Source of the DNA: Parolsenella massiliensis
Lineage (GTDB): Bacteria > Actinomycetota > Coriobacteriia > Coriobacteriales > Atopobiaceae
Direction of reading: 5' to 3'
Assembly (NCBI RefSeq): GCF_900143685.1
Contig: NZ_LT671675.1
Location: 285,111 to 349,110 of the forward strand
DNA: 64,000 nucleotides
Shown: in pieces, positions 25,288-32,673 of the stretch
How the letters are laid out: each line of letters begins with the position of its first letter
Numbering within the stretch: position 1 is the first letter of the stretch
The notes under the pieces: generated by a model
Seen by the model: the letters and a program-made list of their open reading frames with translations, nothing else
What the model was told of the DNA's origin: nothing
The model's database searches: none
Position numbers and translations under genes: made by a program

Positions 25288-26328
25288 ATGAGCGACAAGA
25301 CGAACAACGCCGAGCAGGTTGCATGCCCTGCGGAGCACCTTGTCGAGGTCCACGACCTCAAGACGTACTTCCACACGGCCGCCGGCACCGCCAAGGCCGT
25401 CGACGGCGTGAGCTTCACGCTCGACCGAGGCAAGACGCTCGCCATCGTGGGCGAGTCCGGCTCGGGCAAGAGCGTCACGGAGAGCTCCCTCATGCGCCTG
25501 CTCCCCAAGACGGGCAAGATCGAGGGCGGCACCGTGGAGTTCGACGGCCACGACATCGTCCACGCCACCGACGCCGAGCTTCGCGAGCTGCGCGGCAAGG
25601 ACATCTCGATGATCTTCCAGGACCCGATGACGGCCCTGGACCCGGTGTTCAAGGTCGGCAGCCAGATGATCGAGAACATCCGCATCCACGACGGGCTGGA
25701 CAAGGCGGCCGCTCGCGAACGCGCCATCGAGATGCTGCGCCTCGTGAGCATCCCCAACCCCGAGAAGCGCATGGACTCCTATCCTTATGAGCTCTCGGGC
25801 GGCATGTGCCAGCGCGTCATGATCGCCATGGCCATGAGCTGCCACCCCAAGTTCATCATCGCCGACGAGCCCACCACGGCCCTCGACGTGACGGTCCAGG
25901 CGCAGGTGCTGTCGCTGCTCAAGGGCCTGCAGGACGAGATGGACACGGGCATCCTGCTCATCACGCACAACCTGGGCATCGTCTGGCAGATGGCCGATGA
26001 CGTCATGGTCATGTACGCGGGCCGCACGTGCGAGTACGCCTCCATGGAGGAGCTGTACTCCAACCCGATGCACCCCTACACCTGGGGCCTTCTCGACTCC
26101 ATGCCCAAGCTCTCCGACAAGGCCAAGACCGACCTCAAGACAATCCCGGGCGTGCCGCCCGACCTGAGGCTCACGGGCACCTGCTGCAACTTCTACAACC
26201 GCTGCCCGTACGCCTGCGAGAAGTGCAAGAGCGAGGTGCCGCCCCTCGTGGAGGTGCGCCCCGGTCACTTCGTGGCGTGCCACAGGCAGAACGGCGAGCA
26301 GACGCTCGTCCGTGGGGAGGCGAACTAA
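25288..26328 (+). CDS. dppD: Dipeptide ABC transporter ATP-binding protein
   Basis: 346 aa. Walker A GESGSGKSVTESSL, signature LSGGMCQRVMIA, Walker B FIIADEPTTALDVT, and the oligopeptide ABC C-terminal extension with cysteines (FYNRCPYACEKC), which coordinates an iron-sulfur cluster in some DppD/OppD proteins. Follows dppC by five bases. Confidence 0.93.
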   Translation: MSDKTNNAEQVACPAEHLVEVHDLKTYFHTAAGTAKAVDGVSFTLDRGKTLAIVGESGSGKSVTESSLMRLLPKTGKIEGGTVEFDGHDIVHATDAELRELRGKDISMIFQDPMTALDPVFKVGSQMIENIRIHDGLDKAAARERAIEMLRLVSIPNPEKRMDSYPYELSGGMCQRVMIAMAMSCHPKFIIADEPTTALDVTVQAQVLSLLKGLQDEMDTGILLITHNLGIVWQMADDVMVMYAGRTCEYASMEELYSNPMHPYTWGLLDSMPKLSDKAKTDLKTIPGVPPDLRLTGTCCNFYNRCPYACEKCKSEVPPLVEVRPGHFVACHRQNGEQTLVRGEAN

Positions 26329-27321
26329 ATGGCCAACGACAATGTGATTCTTGGCATCAAGAACCTCAACAAGGAGTTCCGTCTTCGTGGCGACGGTCTC
26401 TTCGGCAAGCCTCAGACGCTGCATGCGCTGTCCGGCGTGTCGTTTGACGTCTATGAGGGTGAGACCCTCGGCATCATCGGCGAGTCCGGTTGTGGCAAGT
26501 CGACCCTCGGCCGCTGCATCGTCGGCCTTCATGAGCCCACGAGCGGCGAGATCATCTACAACGGCCAGGACATTAGCAAGCTCAAGGGTGCTGCCCGCAA
26601 GCCGGTGAGCAAGAACATCCAGATGATCTTCCAGGACTCCTACTCGAGCCTCGACCCGCGCTTCACGGCCGCGGCGGCCATCGAGGAGCCCATGCTCATC
26701 CATGGCACCGAGCCCGACGCCGCCAAGCGCCAGGAGCGCGTGCTCCAGCTCATGAAGGAGGTCGGACTCGACGTCCAGCACCTCCAGCGCTACCCGCACG
26801 AGTTCTCCGGCGGCCAGCGCCAGCGCATCAACGTGGCCCGCGCCCTGTCGCTCGACCCCAAGATCATCGTGTGCGACGAGCCCGTCTCGGCACTCGACGT
26901 CTCCATCCAGGCGCAGGTCCTCAACCTGTTCCGCCGCCTTCAGCGCGAGCGCGGCCTCACGTACGTGTTCATCAGCCACGACCTGTCTGTGGTCAAGCAC
27001 ATCTCGGACCGCGTGGCCATCATGTACCTTGGCCGCGTCATGGAGATTTCGCCGGCGCACAGCATCTACGAGAACCCGCTGCACCCCTACACGAAGGCGC
27101 TCCTCTCGGCCATTCCGCCCGAGAACCCCTTCGAGCGGCACCCCGAGATGAAGCTCGAGGGAGAGATCCCGAGCCCCGTGGGAGACCAGGTGGGGTGTCC
27201 GCTCGCCGGCCGCTGCCCCAACGCCACGGAGCGCTGCCACCGCGAGCGCCCGGCGCTCGTAGAGACCGAGCCCAACCACAAGGTGGCCTGCTTCCTGTAT
27301 CACGACGAGGTCGCCGAGTAA
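26329..27321 (+). CDS. dppF: Dipeptide ABC transporter ATP-binding protein
   Basis: 330 aa. Walker A GESGCGKSTLGRCI, signature FSGGQRQRINVARAL, Walker B IIVCDEPVSALDVS, and the extension CPLAGRCPNATERC. It starts immediately after the dppD stop. It pairs with DppD as the nucleotide-binding dimer. Confidence 0.93.
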   Translation: MANDNVILGIKNLNKEFRLRGDGLFGKPQTLHALSGVSFDVYEGETLGIIGESGCGKSTLGRCIVGLHEPTSGEIIYNGQDISKLKGAARKPVSKNIQMIFQDSYSSLDPRFTAAAAIEEPMLIHGTEPDAAKRQERVLQLMKEVGLDVQHLQRYPHEFSGGQRQRINVARALSLDPKIIVCDEPVSALDVSIQAQVLNLFRRLQRERGLTYVFISHDLSVVKHISDRVAIMYLGRVMEISPAHSIYENPLHPYTKALLSAIPPENPFERHPEMKLEGEIPSPVGDQVGCPLAGRCPNATERCHRERPALVETEPNHKVACFLYHDEVAE

Positions 27322-27342
27322 CATAGAGCCAGCTTAGAAGTC

Positions 27343-27370
27343 GCCCGGCCAGGCCTGAGCTTGGCCGGGC
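27343..27370 (+). terminator. Stem-loop after dppF
   Basis: GCCCGGCCA pairs with TGGCCGGGC, loop of 10. No T-run, so it may only trim or partially terminate the dpp transcript. Confidence 0.55.
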
Positions 27371-27394
27371 TGTTCACGAGAGGGGATTGCGAGA

Positions 27395-28657
27395 ATGGCA
27401 GTCACGAAGCAGCAGCTTCACGAGACGGTGCTCGCCCACAAGGACGATCTGCTCACGCTGTGCCAGCAGCTCATCCAGATCAAGAACCAGAGCCCGATCG
27501 ACGACCAGGAGCCCGGCATCGAGTTCGTGCGCAACTACCTGGCGGAGCATGGCATCGACTCCGAGCGCATTGTGGCCGACACCGGCGAGGACTACCCGGT
27601 GGTCTACGCGCGCATCGGCTCCGACGAGGGCTTCCGCGTCGTGCTTAACGGCCACGTGGACGTTGTGCCCGTGGGCAACCTCGACGGCTGGGACTTCGAC
27701 CCGTTCTCCGGAGAGATTCGCGACGGCAAGATCTTGGGCCGCGGCACGTCCGACATGAAGTGCGGCCTTGCGGTGCTGCTGTTCTCCATGGCCATGCTCA
27801 ACGAGAGTGGCGCCGACCTCAAGGGCGACATCCGCCTGCACGTCGTCTGCGACGAGGAGATCGCCGGCACCGGCACGAAGTGGTTCTGCGAGAACGGCTA
27901 TGCCGACGGCGCGAACGCCGTCATGGTGGGTGAGCCCACCGGCCACGACACGATCGAGATTGGCCAAAAGGGCATCCTGCACCTCACGCTCACGGCCCAC
28001 GGCACGCCCGGCCACGGCTCCACGGGCAACTACAAGGGCGACAACGCCATCACCAAGCTTGCGAAGGTCATCCTGAACATCGACGACCTCACCGCCGTGC
28101 CCGGTCACTACGACGCCTCCCAGGCCCGTGCGCTCGCCAACTCTCGCACGATCGCCGAGCGCACGATCGACAATCCCAACGTGGGCAACGTCATCGACCA
28201 CTGCTCGGCCAACGTGGGCATCATCCAGGGCGGCGGCAAGATCAACCAGGTGCCCGACCTGGCCTCCTGCAACGTCGACGTTCGCCTGCCGTACGGCTGC
28301 AAGCACGAGGACGTCGTGGCCGCCGTTGACGCCATGATCGCCAAGAGCGGCGTCACGGGCGTCGAGGCGAGCTACGAGTGGATCGCCGAGGGCAACTACA
28401 CCGACGACGAGTCCAAGCTCGTGACGAGCCTCAAGGCCAACATCGAGCAGGTCTGGGGCGAGGAGTGCCTGCCGGCCTACCAGTGGGCGAGCTCCGACGC
28501 CGCGCACTACCGCAAGCTCGGCGCGCCGACGATCCAGTTTGGCCCGGCCAACAACGCCGGCATCCACGGCTACAACGAGGACGTGGACGTCATCGACGTG
28601 GTGCACGCCGCAGAGATCTACATGATGTCGCTGTGCGACATGCTGGGGGTGGAGTAG
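27395..28657 (+). CDS. M20-family metallopeptidase (ArgE/DapE-type)
   Basis: 420 aa. LNGHVDVVPVG and GRGTSDMKCGLA give the metal-binding histidine and aspartate, DEEIAGTG the catalytic and metal glutamates, GEPTGHD the next ligand, and FGPANNAGIHGYNE the C-terminal histidine. The lid domain (GTPGHGSTGNYKG) is present. Such enzymes hydrolyse dipeptides or N-acyl amino acids. Directly after the dpp genes and overlapping nothing, it probably splits the imported dipeptides. Confidence 0.9.
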   Translation: MAVTKQQLHETVLAHKDDLLTLCQQLIQIKNQSPIDDQEPGIEFVRNYLAEHGIDSERIVADTGEDYPVVYARIGSDEGFRVVLNGHVDVVPVGNLDGWDFDPFSGEIRDGKILGRGTSDMKCGLAVLLFSMAMLNESGADLKGDIRLHVVCDEEIAGTGTKWFCENGYADGANAVMVGEPTGHDTIEIGQKGILHLTLTAHGTPGHGSTGNYKGDNAITKLAKVILNIDDLTAVPGHYDASQARALANSRTIAERTIDNPNVGNVIDHCSANVGIIQGGGKINQVPDLASCNVDVRLPYGCKHEDVVAAVDAMIAKSGVTGVEASYEWIAEGNYTDDESKLVTSLKANIEQVWGEECLPAYQWASSDAAHYRKLGAPTIQFGPANNAGIHGYNEDVDVIDVVHAAEIYMMSLCDMLGVE

Positions 28658-30130
28658 ATGAGCGAGCAGGTCGTGGCGCAGGCCGCAGATCCCAACGCGG
28701 TGCCTGCCGCCAAGCAGAGCAAGACCCTGACCTGGGGCGTGGGCGAGGAGTCCATCGACTACGTCGCCAGCGCCTCTCACCTCGACATCTATGACCCGCA
28801 GCGCGTGCTCGAGGGCAAGATGTTCAACGTGAGCTACGTCGCGAGCGCCGTGAACGGCGAGGCGGTCGATGCGGCGTCGCGCCCCGTGACGTTCGCGTTC
28901 AACGGCGGCCCAGGCTCGGCCTCGGTGCCCATCAACTTCGGCGGCCTTGGTCCCCGCCGCGTCGTGAGCGAGGGCGAGCAGTTCGCGAGCGCCCGCTACG
29001 AGGTCGTCGACAACCCCGGCACGCTTCTGCGCGAGACCGATCTCGTCTTCCTCGACGCCCTGGGCACTGGTTGGTCGTTCGTGGCAGACGGCTATGACAC
29101 CAAGCGCGTCTACGGCCTCGAGGAGGACGCGCGCACGTTCTGCCGCGCCATCATCCGCTGGCTCGACGAGCACAATCGCTGGGGCAGCCCGCTCTACATC
29201 TACGGCGAGTCCTACGGCACCATGCGCTCCGCCGTGCTCATGCGCTACCTGGGCGAGGCCGGCGTGCCGCTCGCGGGCGTCGTCATGCTCTCGGCCTACT
29301 TTGACTGGTCACAGAACCTGCCGGGCAACGACCTCTACTACCTGGGCATGCTTCCGAGCTTTGCCTCCACGGCCCAGCACTTTGGCATCACGGGCCGCGG
29401 CGTGGACGAGGACAAGTGGTTCGACGAGGCAAGCGAGTTCACGGCGACCGAGTACGCCGCCTCGCTCATGAAGGGTGACCGCATCGACCCGCGCGAGAAG
29501 CGCCGCGTCGCCAAGAAGATGGAGCGCTACATCGGCATCCCCGCCGAGCTCCTTCTCGCGCACAACAACCGCATCGAGCTCGAGGACTTCCGTGCCAACC
29601 TCCTCAAGGACAAGGGGCTCATGTGCGGCCGCCTCGACATGCGCTACACCGAGACGATGACGCTGCCCGTCCAGCGCAACACGTTCTACTTTGCTTGCGA
29701 GGACCCGGCGGGCCACGCCCTGGAGAACGCCTGGTACGGCGCCTTCCGCAGCTTTCTGCGCAGCGAGCTTGGCTACGAGAACCCCGCCGAGTACCGCCTG
29801 TCCGTGTGGGGAGAGATCGGCATCGGCTGGAACTGGGTGCACGACGAGCCGGGCATGGACGACACCAAGACGGCCGCGCCCAACCTCGCGTTCGACATCG
29901 CCACGGCGCTGCGCCGCAGCCCCACGACCAAGCTCGCCATTCTCGGCGGCCGCTATGACGCGGCGACGCCCTGGTGGAACATGGACCACACGATGAGCCA
30001 GCTGTTCCTGCCCAAGCAGCTCAAGGACCAGATCACCTACCACCGCTACGGCTGCGGCCACATGGCCTACACCGACGTCCCCACGCTCATGCAGATGGTC
30101 GACGACATGCACGAGTTCTACGCCAAGTAG
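28658..30130 (+). CDS. S10-family serine carboxypeptidase, no signal peptide
   Basis: 490 aa. FAFNGGPGSASVPINFGGLGP (oxyanion region), YGESYGT with S185, GGRYDAATP with D434 and YGCGHMAYTD with H468 form the S10 serine carboxypeptidase triad. The protein begins with a polar, alanine-rich segment and shows no signal peptide, whereas well known S10 enzymes are secreted or vacuolar. It starts directly at the M20 stop, so the two are coupled; a cytosolic carboxypeptidase acting on imported peptides is the likely role. Confidence 0.88.
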   Translation: MSEQVVAQAADPNAVPAAKQSKTLTWGVGEESIDYVASASHLDIYDPQRVLEGKMFNVSYVASAVNGEAVDAASRPVTFAFNGGPGSASVPINFGGLGPRRVVSEGEQFASARYEVVDNPGTLLRETDLVFLDALGTGWSFVADGYDTKRVYGLEEDARTFCRAIIRWLDEHNRWGSPLYIYGESYGTMRSAVLMRYLGEAGVPLAGVVMLSAYFDWSQNLPGNDLYYLGMLPSFASTAQHFGITGRGVDEDKWFDEASEFTATEYAASLMKGDRIDPREKRRVAKKMERYIGIPAELLLAHNNRIELEDFRANLLKDKGLMCGRLDMRYTETMTLPVQRNTFYFACEDPAGHALENAWYGAFRSFLRSELGYENPAEYRLSVWGEIGIGWNWVHDEPGMDDTKTAAPNLAFDIATALRRSPTTKLAILGGRYDAATPWWNMDHTMSQLFLPKQLKDQITYHRYGCGHMAYTDVPTLMQMVDDMHEFYAK

Positions 30131-30137
30131 GAGAGAG

Positions 30138-30830
30138 ATGGACACGACAACCCTCATCAGCACCGCCGGCATCTGCGCCGTCGTCTTCATGCTGCTTGTC
30201 TCGGTGCTCCCCGGCATGCTTCGTGGTGTCATCGCCAACAAGGCCCAGAACCAGTTCATGTCTGGAGACTTCGACGGCGTCATCAAGACGCTGTCCGGAC
30301 CCGTGGCCAGCTTCTGTCTGCCCAAGTACAACCAGGAGTTCATGCGCCTGAACGCCTACGAGGCCAAGCAGGATGTCGAGGGCGTGCAGCGCACGCTCGA
30401 CGCCATGCTCGGGCTTCGTGCCACGCCCGAGCAGCGCCGCATCCTTCTGTCCCGCGCGCTCAACTTCTACGAGATGCAGGGCGACGAGGAACGCGCCACA
30501 CACGTGCTCGACCTCATCGACTCGCACGTGGGCAAGTGCCAGGGCGACGCGCTCGAGGCGGCCAAGGAGCTCAAGCGCGACTCGCGCCAGACGTTCAACA
30601 TCGCGTTCAGGGGCTCGTACGCCTACATCGCCGAGATGGAGCACGCCCTGGCCAGCGCAGACGCCGACGAGTGCGCGAGGCTCAACTACTACCTGTCGCT
30701 GCAGTATGGCAACAAGGGTGACGAGAAGCGCTCCCGCGAGTACCTCGACCGCATCGCCAAGTCCTACGGCCTGGTTCCCAACGAGGGCGAGGGCAAGCCG
30801 GCTGACGAGGATGCCCCGACCGCCGAGTAG
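30138..30830 (+). CDS. Membrane-anchored protein with TPR-like helices, function unknown
   Basis: 230 aa. One N-terminal membrane segment (about residues 8-30) followed by helical repeats: QNQFMSGDFDGVIKTL, KQDVEGVQRTLDAML, ILLSRALNFYEMQGDEERA, SREYLDRIAKSYGL, and an acidic tail. I do not recognise the family. It is seven bases after the S10 gene and closes the peptide operon before a terminator, so it may organise the peptidases at the membrane, but this is a guess. Confidence 0.7.
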   Translation: MDTTTLISTAGICAVVFMLLVSVLPGMLRGVIANKAQNQFMSGDFDGVIKTLSGPVASFCLPKYNQEFMRLNAYEAKQDVEGVQRTLDAMLGLRATPEQRRILLSRALNFYEMQGDEERATHVLDLIDSHVGKCQGDALEAAKELKRDSRQTFNIAFRGSYAYIAEMEHALASADADECARLNYYLSLQYGNKGDEKRSREYLDRIAKSYGLVPNEGEGKPADEDAPTAE

Positions 30831-30859
30831 CCGCTCGACAGCCATCAGGCTTTGCTAAC

Positions 30860-30922
30860 TACGCAGCTTTTGACCGAGATGGGCCACATGAGGCCCGATG
30901 AGGTCAAAAGCTGCGTATTTTT
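30860..30922 (+). terminator. Terminator of the peptide operon; repeat family 4, copy a
   Basis: TACGCAGCTTTTGACC (30860-30875) pairs perfectly with GGTCAAAAGCTGCGTA (30902-30917), with a nested GGGCC/GGCCC hairpin, then TTTTTC. The upstream GCTAACTACGCAGCTTTTGAC is similar to the left arm of the next element at 30993. Confidence 0.85.
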
Positions 30923-30984
30923 CTCGCCTGCTGGACGGCTACGGGGTCCCTCGCGCACGCTAGCGACTTGTCAGTGCGCTGGAG

Positions 30985-31051
30985 TTAGCTAATGACGCAG
31001 GATTTGACTTGATCGGCCTCCTGAGGCGTGATTCAAGTCGAAAGCTGCGCA
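30985..31051. repeat. Palindromic element, repeat family 4, copy b
   Basis: GTTAGCTAATGACGCAGGAT and TTGACTTGA (ending 31012) pair imperfectly with TCAAGTCGAAAGCTGCGCA (31033-31051). It shares GCTAA-nn-ACGCAG-nn-TTTGAC with copy a. No gene is supported in 30923-31108. Confidence 0.65.
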
Positions 31052-31106
31052 GTTTGCATAAGCGGCGAAGGCGGACGGCCCGCGCAAGGGGACGTTGGCG
31101 CAGCTG

Positions 31107-31386
31107 TGCTAATATACGCAGCTAGGCAATGACGGAGAGGTTTGGTTGTCGCGTCGCCAGCGGATGAGAGATGGGGCCCACCGGCTGAGAGGTCCCTCCA
31201 AGGCTGACGGCCAGAGTTCACTCCACCAGCCGCGAGCTGAACGCGCATGCGCAAGTAGGTGAGCCGTACGCCCCACGGAACGGGGACAAGAGTGGGCACG
31301 TCGGGCAGTCATCCGGCGGCCAAGCAAGGTGGTACCGCGGAGAAGCTCCGCCCTTGCTCGCACAGGCGAGCGGGGGCGGTTTTTTG
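31107..31386 (+). ncRNA. Phenylalanine T-box leader of pheST
   Basis: The T-box sequence AGGTGGTACCGCGG lies at 31327-31340. A terminator follows: CCGCCC (31348) pairing with GGGCGG (31374-31379) and an internal GCTCG/CGAGC, then TTTTTT. Upstream is a long structured leader; TTC followed by A at 31217-31220 (CAGAGTTCACT) is a plausible Phe specifier. Uncharged tRNA-Phe would stabilise the antiterminator and allow pheS/pheT expression. A TAATAT-like -10 sits at 31109-31114. Confidence 0.88.
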
Positions 31387-31448
31387 TTGCCGCGACAGGC
31401 TCGCGACAAGGACGGGCAGCAGCCCGCGAAGGAAAGGGGCAGGTAGGC

Positions 31449-32525
31449 ATGACGATCATCGACGACCTCAAGGCCATCGAGAGCGAGGCGGCCAAGGGCA
31501 TCGGCGGCGTGGGAGACCTCGCCGAGCTCGACCGCATTCGCGTGGCCGTGACGGGCAAGAAGGGCTCGCTCACCGGCGTGCTGCGCCAGATGGGCCAGCT
31601 CGACCCGGAGGACCGCCCGCGCGTGGGCAAGCTCGCCAACGAGGTCCGTGCCCGCATCGAGGTGTCCCTCGAGCAGCGCAAGCACGAGCTGGAGCACGCC
31701 GCCCTCGAGGCGCGCATCGCCGCCGACTCGGTGGACGTGACGCTTCCCGGCCGCGTTCCCAACGTGGGCTCGGAGCACCTGATCTCCCAGATCATCGAGG
31801 AGATCGAGCAGATCTTCTGCGGCATGGGCTACACCGTGGAGGACGGCCCCTACATCGAGACGAGCTACTACAACTTCACGGCGCTGAACGCCCCGCTCGA
31901 CCACCCGAGCCGCAGCGCCCGTGACACGTTCTACGTCGAGGACAACAACCCCGGCAGCCTCGAGCACTCCGAGGCCCACGCCAATGGCGAGTCCGACATC
32001 CTGCTGCGCACGCAGACCTCCGGCGTCCAGGCGCACACGATGGAGAGCCACGAGCCGCCCATCTACATGATCTGCCCGGGCACGGTCTTCCGCCCCGACA
32101 CGCCCGACGCCTGCCACCTGCCCCAGTTCAACCAGATCGAGGGCCTCGTCGTGGACGAGGGCATCACGTTCGGCGACCTCAAGGGCACGCTCGACTACTT
32201 CTGCCGCGAGATGTTCGGCAAGGACCGCGCCACCCGCTACCGCCCGCACTTCTTCCCCTTCACCGAGCCCAGCTGCGAGGTCGACGTCTCCTGCGGAGTC
32301 TGCGGAGGCAAGGGCTGCCGCTTCTGCAAGGGCACCGGTTGGCTCGAGATTCTCGGCTGCGGCATGGTCGACCCCAACGTGCTCGACAACTGCGGCGTCG
32401 ATCACGAGAAGTACACGGGATTCGCCTTCGGCATCGGCGCCGAGCGCGTTGCCGCCCTTCGCTACGACCTGCCCGACCTGCGCATGCTCATGACTGGCGA
32501 CATGCGCTTCCTCTCCCAGTTCTAG
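31449..32525 (+). CDS. pheS: Phenylalanyl-tRNA synthetase alpha subunit
   Basis: 358 aa. N-terminal coiled-coil region, then the class II catalytic core: motif 2 region FRPDTPDACHLPQFNQIEG, RPHFFPFTEPSCEVDV, and motif 3 GFAFGIGAERVAALRY. It carries the CGVCGGKGCRFCKGTGW insertion with four cysteines, found in a subset of bacterial PheS proteins. Start ATG 31449 follows the T-box and an AAAGGGGCAGG SD-like stretch. Confidence 0.95.
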   Translation: MTIIDDLKAIESEAAKGIGGVGDLAELDRIRVAVTGKKGSLTGVLRQMGQLDPEDRPRVGKLANEVRARIEVSLEQRKHELEHAALEARIAADSVDVTLPGRVPNVGSEHLISQIIEEIEQIFCGMGYTVEDGPYIETSYYNFTALNAPLDHPSRSARDTFYVEDNNPGSLEHSEAHANGESDILLRTQTSGVQAHTMESHEPPIYMICPGTVFRPDTPDACHLPQFNQIEGLVVDEGITFGDLKGTLDYFCREMFGKDRATRYRPHFFPFTEPSCEVDVSCGVCGGKGCRFCKGTGWLEILGCGMVDPNVLDNCGVDHEKYTGFAFGIGAERVAALRYDLPDLRMLMTGDMRFLSQF

Positions 32526-32627
32526 GGCTTCCCACGGCACCCAATCTGGCCGCTCAAACCGTCGCTCGCGTACCTTAAGTACGCTTCGCTCCTCTTTCGC
32601 GGCCATCTCGGGCACCGTGGAAACCCC
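32525..32627 (-). repeat. Long hairpin between pheS and pheT (family 3)
   Basis: A left arm (about 32525-32553) and right arm (32599-32627) pair extensively; differences in the inner 21 positions are mostly G-U wobbles on the minus strand. The minus-strand core reads GCGAAAGAGGAGCGAA, inner stem GCGTAC/GTACGC with loop TTAAG, then GAGCGACGGTTTGAGCGGCC. The 3' strand resembles the TGTYYGAGCAGGC of the copies at 3143, 17924 and 18113. It starts at the last base of the pheS stop codon. Confidence 0.7.
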
Positions 32628-32673
32628 TAACTGAATCCCCCGACACTACCTGCGCAACAGAAAGGCGTATGAC

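Noticed and set aside
24751-27324. An 857-codon open frame on the minus strand
   Set aside because: It lies fully antisense to dppC, dppD and dppF, has no SD and is rich in low-complexity Leu/Val/Ala/His/Arg; a GC-rich shadow.
28658-30130. Secreted S10 carboxypeptidase
   Set aside because: No signal sequence or lipobox at the N-terminus, and the start coincides with the end of the M20 gene.
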